Origin: Mariaggregatimicrobium sp964498785
GTDB lineage: Bacteria > Zhuqueibacterota > Zhuqueibacteria > Thermofontimicrobiales > Thiofontviventaceae
Length of the DNA: 49,644 nucleotides
Assembly: GCA_964498785.1 (NCBI GenBank)
Contig: CAZCJL010000043.1
Coordinates: forward strand, 1 to 49,644
Direction: 5' to 3'
Position numbers and translations under genes: made by a program. Under the pieces are notes generated by a model. The model searched no databases and was not told the DNA's origin. It saw only the letters and a program-made list of their open reading frames with translations. This document shows positions 1-7,580 of the stretch, piece after piece (position 1 is the stretch's first letter; every line of letters starts with the position of its first letter).

Positions 1-54
1 TACGACATAGCGGCAAGCGCCCATATCTACCATAAAATATTGAGAAGATACTAA
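1..54 (+). CDS. 3' end of an unidentified gene cut by the left edge
   Basis: Frame 1 is open from the first base and ends at TAA (52-54); its last residues read ...HIYHKILRRY. The composition looks like a genuine protein C-terminus and the stop is followed by non-coding AT-rich DNA. Only 17 codons are visible, so no family can be named. It could be a chance open stretch. Confidence 0.35.
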   Translation, partial: YDIAASAHIYHKILRRY

Positions 55-111
55 TAATCGTATTTAACAATAATAATAATCAAAAGTTGTTAGAAAAAGA
101 GTTGTATTAAA

Positions 112-306
112 ATGAAAAATTTAAAATTACAGATTGTTAATGAACGAAGAGCGTTGCAAGCGCATGCTACTGTTGATTCGGATAGTAAAGAGGAAAGTGA
201 TTTGAAACTGGCAGAAAATGGACTATTTCAAAATTATTTGAGTCCGCCGAATAGTCAAACAAGTCAAAAGACAATATGTATAAAATGTGGGTTAAATTCA
301 GAGTGA
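112..306 (+). CDS. small hypothetical protein (64 aa)
   Basis: A 64-residue reading frame with a hydrophilic, Ser/Glu-rich middle and a single CxxC pair (CIKCG) near the C-terminus. There is no signal peptide, no membrane segment and no convincing Shine-Dalgarno sequence before the ATG. It ends 38 bp before the DUF4269 gene on the same strand, so it could be co-transcribed with it. I do not recognise a family. The CxxC at the end hints at half of a metal-binding knuckle, but one pair alone is weak evidence. It may not be a real gene. Confidence 0.3.
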   Translation: MKNLKLQIVNERRALQAHATVDSDSKEESDLKLAENGLFQNYLSPPNSQTSQKTICIKCGLNSE

Positions 307-344
307 TAAATAGCAGAATTGTTAAAAAGTAAGCTTCGACAAAA

Positions 345-911
345 ATGAATAGTAACTGGCATAATATTTCGTATTTGTTACAGGGATCATATCGTCAAAA
401 GTTAGCTCATGAAGCATTGGCGTCACTAGGAATATTGGAAACACTCCGGGAGTTTTCTCCGCTATTAGTGGGAACAATTCCATTGAAAATTGATACTGAT
501 AAAAGCGACCTTGACTTGATTTGCGAGGTACATAATCCGAAAGCGTTTAAGAGAATTTTATTGCAGAAATATGGCGATAAAAGTGATTTTAATATAAAGG
601 AAAAAAAATATCAGGGCGTCAATACAATTATCTCATGTTTTTGGTATCAAAATATATTAATAGAGATTTTCGGTCAACCATTTCCTGTGGAAAAGCAACA
701 CGCTTATCTGCACATGGTTGTGGAAGCACGATTGCTTCGAATTGGCGGATGTGATGCAAAAAAGGCAATTCGGACATTAAAATTGAATGGGATGAAAACC
801 GAGCAAGCGTTTGCACATTACTTCAATTTAACAGGTGATCCATATTTGGTTTTATTACAATTAGCCAAATTTTCTGAAAGTGAATTAAGCAGAATAATTG
901 AAATGATTTAA
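345..911 (+). CDS. DUF4269 family protein, nucleotidyltransferase-like
   Basis: A soluble protein of 188 residues matching the DUF4269 family by its overall pattern. The diagnostic part is residues 41-63, where a G-T turn is followed by a D-S-D-L-D-L acidic run, the same arrangement as the metal-binding strand of minimal nucleotidyltransferases. The second half (from about residue 110) is helical and carries the family's HAYLHM and DPYL signatures. Length is as expected for the family. The biochemical role of DUF4269 is not established; nucleotidyl transfer is an inference from the fold resemblance. No strong Shine-Dalgarno precedes the ATG. Downstream, 8 bp after the stop, begins the promoter of the tRNA-His gene, so this gene is probably the last of its transcript. 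Confidence 0.75.
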   Translation: MNSNWHNISYLLQGSYRQKLAHEALASLGILETLREFSPLLVGTIPLKIDTDKSDLDLICEVHNPKAFKRILLQKYGDKSDFNIKEKKYQGVNTIISCFWYQNILIEIFGQPFPVEKQHAYLHMVVEARLLRIGGCDAKKAIRTLKLNGMKTEQAFAHYFNLTGDPYLVLLQLAKFSESELSRIIEMI

Positions 912-919
912 AGAAATTC

Positions 920-948
920 TTGACTTTTTAAAAATAATTTAGTATTAT
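920..948 (+). promoter_or_regulatory. sigma-70 promoter of the tRNA-His gene
   Basis: TTGACT (920-925), 17-bp spacer, TATTAT (943-948). Predicted start at about 955, a few bases before the mature tRNA 5' end at 962. The spacing is optimal and the position relative to the tRNA is what is expected. Confidence 0.75.
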
Positions 949-961
949 TAACAATTACTAT

Positions 962-1036
962 GGTACGCGTAGCTCAGTTGGTGAGAGCACTGGATTGTGG
1001 TTCCAGGGGCCGGGGGTTCGAGTCCCCTCGTGTACC
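962..1036 (+). tRNA. tRNA-His (anticodon GTG)
   Basis: A complete cloverleaf can be folded: acceptor GTACGCG/CGTGTAC, D-stem GCTC/GAGC, anticodon stem CTGGA/TCCAG with loop TTGTGGT giving anticodon GTG, and T-arm GGGGG-TTCGAGT-CCCCT. The extra G at 962 opposite C1036 is the G(-1):C73 pair that marks tRNA-His and is read by histidyl-tRNA synthetase. The 3' CCA is not fully encoded (CA only), so it must be added after transcription. The gene sits directly upstream of hisS, its own synthetase gene. Confidence 0.95.
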
Positions 1037-1040
1037 CAAA

Positions 1041-1077
1041 AAAAAGAGTGCGGTCTGGTTATGACGCACTCTTTTTT
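1041..1077 (+). terminator. Rho-independent terminator after tRNA-His
   Basis: A 12-bp perfect stem (1041-1052 with 1065-1076; core GAGTGCG/CGCACTC), 12-nt loop, ending in T6. It starts 4 bases after the tRNA and separates it from hisS. Confidence 0.88.
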
Positions 1078-1208
1078 ATTTCGCTCAAATAAATATCGAC
1101 ACTCCATCCCTTTTCCTGCCGTGGTAGATAATAATGATAAAACTATTTGTGTTATGATAAAAAATTAGTTATATTTAGTGCAAATAATTTTGAATCGGAG
1201 GACTATCA

Positions 1209-2582
1209 ATGAAAGTGATCAAGCCCAGCATTCCCAAAGGAACGCGGGATTTTTTACCGGAAGAAATGTTAAGACGACAGTACGTTATCGATACTATTAG
1301 AGCAGTGTTTAAAAAGTATGGCTATGCTCCATTAGAAACACCTTCTATTGAAAAATTAGACGTTCTCACCGGAAAATATGGTGAAGAAGGTGATCAACTA
1401 ATGTTTAAGATATTGAAGCGCGGTACCGGAATCGAAAAAACTGGCAGAGAAATTTCTGAATTTACAATCAATAAATTTTCAGATATTGTTGATTTCGCGT
1501 TGCGCTATGACCTGACCGTGCCCTTATGCCGGGTTGTGGCTATGTATCAGAATGAAATTACGCTTCCGTTTAAACGATATCAGATTCAGCCGGTCTGGCG
1601 CGGAGATCGTCCGCAAAAGGGGCGTTATCGCGAATTTTACCAATGTGATGTTGATACAGTCGGAACTGCCTCAATGCTGGCCGATGCTGAAAATATTGCA
1701 CTTATTGATGAGATAATGAATAAGTTGGGATTTGACAAATTTAAAATCAGAATAAACAATCGGAAAATCCTGTCGGGAATTGTAGAATACTCCGGAGTAG
1801 ACATTGAGCGGGGTAATGAGGTTTGTGTTGCAATCGATAAATTAGAGAAGATCGGAATCGATGGCGTTAAAAGTGAACTTGAAAAACGGAACATCCCTGG
1901 TGCTGCAATTGATAAAATTTTACCTGTTTTGGAAATTCATGGCGCGCCGATAGAAGTCTTGAATGAAGTCTCAAAATTATTGGGACGTACGGAGATTGGT
2001 GTGAAAGGTGTTGAAGAAACACGGGAATTGATTTCGTATCTTGAAAAATTTGACATCTCAACCGAACACTATGTGATAGATCTTTACCTTGCGCGTGGAT
2101 TATCGTATTACACCGGCCCTATTTACGAATCAATTGTTGAAGAACCAAAGATTGGTTCATTGACCGGCGGTGGGCGGTATGATAATCTTATTGGGATGTT
2201 TCTGGGCCGGGAGATCCCGGCAACAGGCACAACGCTTGGTATCGAACGCATTATCGATGTGATGACCGAATTGAATATGGTTCCAAAATCCAAAACAACA
2301 ACCACGGTTTTAGTTACGATTTTCGATGAAGAAACTCGAAAGCACAGCCTTAATGTGGTTCAAAAATTAAGAGCTGCTGGTATTAACTCAGAGATTTTTT
2401 ATGATACTACAAATCTTAAAAAACAATTCAATTATGCTAACAAAAGTGGAATTCCTTACGTAATTATTATCGGCCCCGAAGAGGCGCAACAGAGCCAGGT
2501 TTCGCTGAAAAATATGGAAAGTGGAGAGCAAGCACAATTGACAGTTGAGGCGGCAATTCAGACGCTTGCAAGACATAAATAA
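1209..2582 (+). CDS. hisS: Histidyl-tRNA synthetase
   Basis: Class II aminoacyl-tRNA synthetase that charges tRNA-His with histidine in the cytoplasm. N-terminal signature IPKGTRDFLPEE (residues 8-19); motif 2 at 134-149 (RPQKGRYREFYQCDVD); the histidine-specific loop ARGLSYYTG at 295-303; GGGRYDNL at 320-327 and the motif 3 region GTTLGIERI near 345; the C-terminal anticodon-binding domain follows (about 365-457). At 457 residues it is slightly longer than the common 420-430 form, typical of a branch with a longer insertion domain. The ATG is fixed by GGAGG 7 bases upstream. It lies 170 bp downstream of the tRNA-His gene with a strong terminator in between, so it needs its own promoter or read-through. 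A second terminator follows the stop. Confidence 0.97.
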   Translation: MKVIKPSIPKGTRDFLPEEMLRRQYVIDTIRAVFKKYGYAPLETPSIEKLDVLTGKYGEEGDQLMFKILKRGTGIEKTGREISEFTINKFSDIVDFALRYDLTVPLCRVVAMYQNEITLPFKRYQIQPVWRGDRPQKGRYREFYQCDVDTVGTASMLADAENIALIDEIMNKLGFDKFKIRINNRKILSGIVEYSGVDIERGNEVCVAIDKLEKIGIDGVKSELEKRNIPGAAIDKILPVLEIHGAPIEVLNEVSKLLGRTEIGVKGVEETRELISYLEKFDISTEHYVIDLYLARGLSYYTGPIYESIVEEPKIGSLTGGGRYDNLIGMFLGREIPATGTTLGIERIIDVMTELNMVPKSKTTTTVLVTIFDEETRKHSLNVVQKLRAAGINSEIFYDTTNLKKQFNYANKSGIPYVIIIGPEEAQQSQVSLKNMESGEQAQLTVEAAIQTLARHK

Positions 2583-2603
2583 ACAGTGTAGAAACAAAAA
2601 AAC

Positions 2604-2635
2604 AACCCGTTGCTAAAACCTGGCAACGGGTTTTT
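2604..2635. terminator. Bidirectional terminator between hisS and ogt
   Basis: Stem AACCCGTTGC/GCAACGGGTT (2604-2613 with 2623-2632) followed by T5 on the plus strand and preceded by an A-run (about 2594-2602) that gives a U-tract on the minus strand. The two flanking genes converge here, so it can serve both. Confidence 0.85.
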
Positions 2636-2663
2636 AAATATAAATCTGATAGTTCAAATTAAA

Positions 2664-3137
2664 TCAAACTAACAGAGCATTCTCATGTTTCAGCAGCCAT
2701 TTCTTTCGCCAAAGTCCGCCCGTGTAACCAACCAATTTTCCGTTTCTGCCGATAACTCTGTGACAGGGAATAATGATAGGAAGCAAATTGGCTCCGTTTG
2801 CTTTTCCCACAGCCCTGACAGCCATTACATTTCCTATTTTTTTTGCAATATCCAGATATGTGGTTGTTTCTCCGTAAGGAATATTCAAAATTTCACCCCA
2901 CACCTGCTTCTGGAAAACGGTGCCATCAAGTTTAAAATTGATGTCAAAAGTATGACGTTTTTGGTTGAAATAGTCATCGATCTGTGTAATACAATTTTGG
3001 AGTACGTTGTTTGGGGGGGCGATGTCTGCTTTATTATCACTCACAAACAAAATATTAATAATCGCATTTTCCTGTGAGATTATTTCAAGAGTACCAATAG
3101 GAGAGTCATAAAAAGCATGGTCTGTTTTTACAGTCAT
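2664..3137 (-). CDS. ogt: Methylated-DNA--protein-cysteine methyltransferase
   Basis: Suicide repair enzyme that moves a methyl group from O6-methylguanine or O4-methylthymine in DNA to its own cysteine. The active-site motif IPCHRVIG is present with nucleophile Cys125, preceded by the DNA-binding helix RAVGKANGANLLP (108-120) carrying the Arg finger and followed by GYTGGLWRKKWLL, the family C-terminus. At 157 residues it is the stand-alone Ogt/MGMT type with no AraC-like Ada regulatory domain. It converges with hisS at a shared terminator and its upstream neighbour is the TonB receptor gene on the same strand, 104 bp away. No alkylation-response regulator is visible nearby. Confidence 0.95.
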   Translation of the reverse strand: MTVKTDHAFYDSPIGTLEIISQENAIINILFVSDNKADIAPPNNVLQNCITQIDDYFNQKRHTFDINFKLDGTVFQKQVWGEILNIPYGETTTYLDIAKKIGNVMAVRAVGKANGANLLPIIIPCHRVIGRNGKLVGYTGGLWRKKWLLKHENALLV

Positions 3138-3241
3138 TTACGTTTGCCCTGAAAATATTATAATTTATTTTAATTTTGTAATATTAATTTAACGCCAATA
3201 ACTTAAAAATTCTCCATTAAAATATTAATTATTAAAAAAAA

Positions 3242-5722
3242 TTATAAGCCAATTTCTATGTTGAAAAAGATGTTTCTTTCTGCTCCTGGCCAGAGATAGT
3301 TTTCATTGGTATAGCTATCATAATATCCTGCGGTTTCGTAAATAATATCAAAAATATTGTTGACCCAAATATTAAACGACAATTTTTTGACTGCCAGTAT
3401 GTTTGTGAATTCATAACCTGCTTTCCAGTTAATTAAGGTAAACGGATTTATTGACCGGGTGCTTTGTTCCGTATTGTCCAGATACTGCCTTCCACTATGT
3501 TTTATTTGAATATGAGTTGTTAACGGGCCTGAATTATAAGCAAGTCTGATAAATGCCATGATATCAGGAAATCCGGCAATCGTATTTCCGCTAAAGTCAA
3601 CGAACTGAGTGCTGATATAATTCCATGCGTCGTCATAAACAGCGTGATATTGTCGAAATTTAGAAAAATAGTTTTGACTTAACGACAGCGAACCGGAAAA
3701 AGCGAGATTATGCGTTGCTTGAAGATAAACTGTTGATTCAATACCGCGATGTACAGTTTTGCCGGCATTTCCTTTTATTGGGGATCCGTCATCATCTACC
3801 TGACCAAACGGGACGATTTCATTTCGGAAATCCATCCAATAGGCGTTTATTTTAGTACGCAATGTCGGAGTTATATACGCAAATCCAAATTCGTAATCAA
3901 TAAGTTGTTCAACTTCGGTTTGCGGCCTGTCCCAATCGATATAATCAATTGAGCCATCAGATTTTCGGATGGTGTCTGATTGTACGAACAGAGGCGCGAC
4001 ACCCAGATCATCGGGACCTTCCCAGGTATCGAACAGGTCGTCAGAAGCAGGTTCCCGGTGAGACATCGAAACATTTGCAAATATATTCATTGTATTTGTA
4101 AGATTATAATTTAAGCCAAGCTTTGGATTCAAAAATGTATAGTTAATGTCAAATCCATGGCGGTTCGCTCCAATAAAATTACCTTTTTCTTTTTGAATGA
4201 AATCATATTGTTGCAGTTGTATATTAAAGTCGCCCATTAAAGATAAATCAGTGGTTACTTGAAACAGTTCATGCATAAAAAATGATCCCAATATTTTATT
4301 TCCAACATAATTATAATAAGTATGATCTGCATTTGCTTCGGGAGGTAGCTTCGCTGCCCAAATGACCTTGCCCCAGTGATTCCCGCGATATGTGTAAAAA
4401 TCAGCGCCAAAAGAAAGCATTCCATTGGCGTGCTCATAATCCATCCGGGAAATAAATCCGATCTGATCTTTTTGAACCCATTTTTGTCGCACCAGATCAG
4501 TTTCACTGACCAGCTTTGAATCAGCACCGAAAAATTCAGAGAAACCATAATCCTCAAGCGAACGATTGTTCTTTAATGCTTCGTAATAACCTTTGCCATG
4601 AATGTAGAAAATTGTGTTATGCCATGTTACGTGAGGAGAAATATCCCAGCTATGGAGAAGCTCATAATGGGGTTGATGAAAACTATCGACTGCATTGCGA
4701 TAATCAATCGGATTATGCCGATGATTTTTTTCGAGTTCGCTTTGCGGGGAACCTTCCCACGCTGCTTGCGTTAATTCAGGCCCTCCATACACATTAATTT
4801 TCGTCGTTGTGTTCAATCCATAATGTATTGCACTGATAAAATATGACCATAAGTCCACTGCTGAATGATCCCGATATCCGTCAGATGTAATTTTTGAAAA
4901 ACGGGCGGAAAATAAATATTTATTATCAATTAATCCAGAATTGACATTAAATGAAAATTTTTTGGTATTATAACTGCCGTAACCGCTTACAATCCCAAAA
5001 TTCTGGGCTGTATTTTCCTGGCTTGTAATAATGTTTACCGAGCCGCCGAAAGATGACCGTCCGTAAAGTGAGCTTCCGACGCCTCGCTGAATTTGTATGT
5101 CCTGTACTGATGCTGCAAAATCGGGCATATCAACCCAATAAACTTGATGCTCTTCCGGGTCATTTAATGGAATTCCATTAATCATTACAGCTACGCGTTT
5201 CTGATCAAATCCGCGGATTTTCAGGTAAGTGTACCCCAAACCATTACCCGCGTCTGAGTATGAATAAACACCGGGAATTTCGGAGAGCAACATCGGGATA
5301 TCCTGAACTGAATAATTATCACGAATGCTTTGACTGGGGATATTTGTAAAAACTACTGGAGTTTGGCGTTCCTTTGCTCGCGTTGCTTCCACAATTACTT
5401 CCTGTGTTTTCAGAATTCGGGGCACGAGTTGAAAATCAATGTATTGACGGTTTTTGCTTACAGCTATTTTGATCTTATTTACTTCATAGCCCATATATCC
5501 GGCGCTAATCGTATAAGTGCCAGGTTGCACATTTAAAATGTATTTTCCGATTTGATTTGTTGTCGTTCCGGAATTGATTTCTTCAACAAAAATGTTTGCA
5601 TTGGAAAGCGGGCTATTAGTCGATTTGTCAGTTACCTGACCGCTAATCTGAATACTTTGCTGTGCAATGAGAACGCTACATGCAACAAGTACTATTGCTA
5701 TCAAAAAAAAGACGTGTTTCAT
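3242..5722 (-). CDS. TonB-dependent outer-membrane receptor, predicted thiamine uptake
   Basis: An 826-residue receptor with a signal peptide (1-20, ending VLIAQQ), a carboxypeptidase-regulatory-like beta-sandwich (about 24-108), a TonB plug (about 120-235; GVYSYSD, RGVGSSLYGRSSFGG) and a long 22-strand-type barrel to the C-terminus. The family imports scarce ligands across the outer membrane using TonB energy. The ligand is inferred from regulation, not sequence: the leader carries a TPP riboswitch followed by a terminator, so the gene should be on only when thiamine pyrophosphate is low. That points to thiamine, a phosphate ester or a precursor. The Shine-Dalgarno AGGAGG lies 8 bases before the ATG. 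No inner-membrane thiamine transporter or thi gene is nearby, so the cytoplasmic-membrane step must be encoded elsewhere. Confidence 0.92.
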   Translation of the reverse strand: MKHVFFLIAIVLVACSVLIAQQSIQISGQVTDKSTNSPLSNANIFVEEINSGTTTNQIGKYILNVQPGTYTISAGYMGYEVNKIKIAVSKNRQYIDFQLVPRILKTQEVIVEATRAKERQTPVVFTNIPSQSIRDNYSVQDIPMLLSEIPGVYSYSDAGNGLGYTYLKIRGFDQKRVAVMINGIPLNDPEEHQVYWVDMPDFAASVQDIQIQRGVGSSLYGRSSFGGSVNIITSQENTAQNFGIVSGYGSYNTKKFSFNVNSGLIDNKYLFSARFSKITSDGYRDHSAVDLWSYFISAIHYGLNTTTKINVYGGPELTQAAWEGSPQSELEKNHRHNPIDYRNAVDSFHQPHYELLHSWDISPHVTWHNTIFYIHGKGYYEALKNNRSLEDYGFSEFFGADSKLVSETDLVRQKWVQKDQIGFISRMDYEHANGMLSFGADFYTYRGNHWGKVIWAAKLPPEANADHTYYNYVGNKILGSFFMHELFQVTTDLSLMGDFNIQLQQYDFIQKEKGNFIGANRHGFDINYTFLNPKLGLNYNLTNTMNIFANVSMSHREPASDDLFDTWEGPDDLGVAPLFVQSDTIRKSDGSIDYIDWDRPQTEVEQLIDYEFGFAYITPTLRTKINAYWMDFRNEIVPFGQVDDDGSPIKGNAGKTVHRGIESTVYLQATHNLAFSGSLSLSQNYFSKFRQYHAVYDDAWNYISTQFVDFSGNTIAGFPDIMAFIRLAYNSGPLTTHIQIKHSGRQYLDNTEQSTRSINPFTLINWKAGYEFTNILAVKKLSFNIWVNNIFDIIYETAGYYDSYTNENYLWPGAERNIFFNIEIGL

Positions 5723-5745
5723 AAAATTCCCTCCTGTTTTAACAA

Positions 5746-5781
5746 TAAAAAAAGGGTCAACTCCGATCTGGAATTGACCCT
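5746..5781 (-). terminator. Riboswitch expression platform: intrinsic terminator
   Basis: On the minus strand a 12-bp stem (5781-5770 with 5764-5753, one G-U pair) is followed by a T7-8 tract (5753-5746). It lies between the TPP aptamer and the TonB receptor Shine-Dalgarno sequence, the place expected for a transcription-terminating off switch. Confidence 0.88.
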
Positions 5782-5810
5782 CTATATTGAACTTTATGCA
5801 CTCAATTCAA

Positions 5811-5884
5811 TCCCTACGCTGGCATTACCCAGATCAGGTTCGGTGGGTTTAATCTCAGCCCCGCAAACGGGAGCACCCCATCTG
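5811..5884 (-). promoter_or_regulatory. TPP (THI-box) riboswitch aptamer
   Basis: Read on the minus strand the segment contains the universally conserved THI elements in order: GGGGTGCTC, GGGGCTGAGA, ACCC, GAACCTGATCTGGGTAATGC and CAGCGTAGGGA. These bind thiamine pyrophosphate. The aptamer is complete, and the terminator 30 bases downstream gives a transcriptional mechanism. A modest promoter, TTAACA with a 17-bp spacer and TTTAAA, is visible just upstream (about 5890-5920). Confidence 0.97.
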
Positions 5885-5929
5885 TATTTAAAAATTCAAC
5901 GATTGTTAATGTTAAAAAGTTCCTTTAGC

Positions 5930-7003
5930 TTATTTTAACACTTTGCTATGCTGCGCTCTTTTATGATATAAAGAAGTGAAGAAAATTAACACAGTAAAAA
6001 TTATTAACATAAAAACGAAAATATTAATTTTTAAATATAATGGAATTCCGGAAATATTAATATAAAACAGGATGAATATGACTAATAAGCTATATTCAAC
6101 TTTTCGAGATGAAAAGTATTGGTAAAAATATAGAAAAAATGAAATTTTTGATTGCCCTCGTCTCAACAATTTAATGTCTAAAAAATAACCTTTTTTGAAA
6201 ATGGCCTGTTCATAAAATTTACCAAAAGCTGAATAAGTGTAATTCAATTTTTTTAGTAAAATAATAAATAATAAACATAATACAATAAGCATGATAATTT
6301 GACTACTGGCATGGTCTGTTTCGCCGAAGAATCGAAATGCAGATTCTACGAGGCCGGTAATTGTAAAAAACAAAAAACCAACCATCACTAAATTTAGATA
6401 TTCTCCGTTTGGGCGATCGTATCTGTACAGAAAAGTTCCATACATAATAATCGGAATTAACGTTAGGATATGTGCGATAAATTCTCCTTTATGAAGAGCC
6501 GTAAATGCTTGTTGTGAATGAAAAATAAAGGATGGATCAATAAAAAAATCATGAAAACATGTAAATACAACTAAAAAAGCAAGCGAGAGGGATAACAGGT
6601 AAACAATTATCCCTCTCGTTTTTTTTAATATATACTTTAAGGAGATAAAAAACAAAGAGTGGGTAGTCAAAAAATGTAATAATATTTTTTTCCCGGGATA
6701 GATTTTATATGCTAATATGTTATCTCCAAAGAGATATTTCGATCCAATGAAAATCGTGAAAATAACGATTGAATAGAGAATAAAAGTAAATGATAAATTG
6801 ATAAAAATATCCCGGTTAAATTCATCTCGAAAAACGATAAAGATTGATATTAGAAATAATAAAAAATAGGCCGAACTGTTAATCCAGGAAATAAGCGCCA
6901 CATTTTCCCAGTAGGGAAAATTTTTGGCTAAAACATATAAGATAAGATTGTACATACACCAAACATTAATGATGACATATTTATATGAAAATTTCCTTTG
7001 CAT
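5930..7003 (-). CDS. Polytopic membrane protein of unknown function (357 aa)
   Basis: I do not recognise a family. The chain is extremely hydrophobic, with roughly nine to ten membrane segments spread over its length (for example near 15-30, 40-58, 70-90, 110-125, 133-150, 178-195, 207-225, 238-252, 308-322 and 328-345) and short charged loops, rich in Phe, Ile, Leu and Tyr. The longest soluble loop is about 255-305, rich in Lys/Arg and so probably cytoplasmic. It has no kinase, HAMP or catalytic motif. It begins 37 bp after the polyproline peptide gene on the same strand and must share its sigma-54 promoter. The architecture resembles the membrane sensor part of signal proteins or a small-molecule/peptide transporter, but this is a guess. 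The stop lies about 45 bp before the riboswitch of the next gene. Confidence 0.7.
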   Translation of the reverse strand: MQRKFSYKYVIINVWCMYNLILYVLAKNFPYWENVALISWINSSAYFLLFLISIFIVFRDEFNRDIFINLSFTFILYSIVIFTIFIGSKYLFGDNILAYKIYPGKKILLHFLTTHSLFFISLKYILKKTRGIIVYLLSLSLAFLVVFTCFHDFFIDPSFIFHSQQAFTALHKGEFIAHILTLIPIIMYGTFLYRYDRPNGEYLNLVMVGFLFFTITGLVESAFRFFGETDHASSQIIMLIVLCLLFIILLKKLNYTYSAFGKFYEQAIFKKGYFLDIKLLRRGQSKISFFLYFYQYFSSRKVEYSLLVIFILFYINISGIPLYLKINIFVFMLIIFTVLIFFTSLYHKRAQHSKVLK

Positions 7004-7040
7004 GACTGCACCTATTTGCTATTGGTTGATTATTATGAAA

Positions 7041-7244
7041 TTAATGTGAAGGTGGTGGCGGCGGAAATGGTGGTGGCGGCGCCGGATCAACGCCCGAATT
7101 ATAATATGATTGTTGAAATGCAAAGGATTGATGATTAAAAGAGGTCACTTTTAACGATTTCTCATTGGCAATCATATTAATAAAATACACGAACAGCGCA
7201 ATGAGTAGTATCAAGCTTCCGGATACTATTTTGGGTTTCATCAT
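7041..7244 (-). CDS. Small single-pass membrane peptide with polyproline tail (67 aa)
   Basis: The N-terminus MMKPK is positive, followed by one hydrophobic segment (residues 7-25), a linker with aromatic and Gln/Ser residues (26-50), and a tail GVDPA-PPPP-F-PPPPP-SH (51-67). By the positive-inside rule the tail is outside the cytoplasmic membrane. A good Shine-Dalgarno (AGGAG, 8 bases) precedes the ATG. Two runs of four and five prolines three residues from the end would stall ribosomes without EF-P, so its synthesis is probably EF-P dependent. It is the first gene after a sigma-54 promoter and is followed by a polytopic membrane protein. It could be a signal peptide precursor, a structural peptide or a small subunit of that protein. 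No family recognised. Confidence 0.72.
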   Translation of the reverse strand: MMKPKIVSGSLILLIALFVYFINMIANEKSLKVTSFNHQSFAFQQSYYNSGVDPAPPPPFPPPPPSH

Positions 7245-7318
7245 ATCAATCTCCTGGTAGGCTAAAGGTGCAAATTCAAGGTGTTATATTAAATATTTTA
7301 TACAGTTAACCGTCTTAT

Positions 7319-7334
7319 TGCGAATTCTGTGCCC
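7319..7334 (-). promoter_or_regulatory. Sigma-54 (-24/-12) promoter
   Basis: Minus strand GGGCACAGAATTCGCA against the consensus TGGCACGN4TTGCW: GG at 7333/7332 and GC at 7321/7320 with the required 10-bp separation, and the GGCAC core is intact. Predicted start at about 7308, leaving a 64-nt leader before the polyproline peptide ATG at 7244. The sigma-54 activator gene lies just upstream. Confidence 0.68.
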
Positions 7335-7471
7335 TTAACCTAATATAAGATTTAATATAAGTTAAATCTTTGTTATTATCTATATCATTGTAAAATAATT
7401 AGTAAAGGAAGTGTAGTTATGCGGAATGAAAATTTGGCAAATGATTAAAAACAAATTTGAAACAGCAAAAG

Positions 7472-7487
7472 TGGCGGCATGTTGCCA
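7472..7487. promoter_or_regulatory. Dyad TGGC-N8-GCCA, candidate activator site 1
   Basis: TGGCGGCATGTTGCCA, palindromic at 12 of 16 positions. It is centred about 147 bp upstream of the -24 element of the sigma-54 promoter, the usual range for an enhancer bound by an NtrC-type activator. It shares its ends with the dyad at 7559. Confidence 0.5.
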
Positions 7488-7558
7488 GTAAAAATTAAGC
7501 ACACTTAAATAGTGATATTAAGTTTATGTTATTAATATATTAATAAATATTAATAGCA

Positions 7559-7574
7559 TGGCAATATATGGCCA
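7559..7574. promoter_or_regulatory. Dyad TGGC-N8-GCCA, candidate activator site 2
   Basis: TGGCAATATATGGCCA, palindromic at 14 of 16 positions. It is 87 bp (about eight helical turns) further from the promoter than site 1 and lies directly behind the stop codon of the activator gene. Two like dyads are the classic layout for sigma-54 enhancers. Confidence 0.52.
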
Positions 7575-7580
7575 CCTGAA

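Noticed and set aside
7472..7487. Possible second sigma-54 promoter on the plus strand (TGG...TTGC)
   Set aside because: The GG-to-GC distance is one base short of the required spacing and no plus-strand gene follows; the sequence is better read as a dyad.
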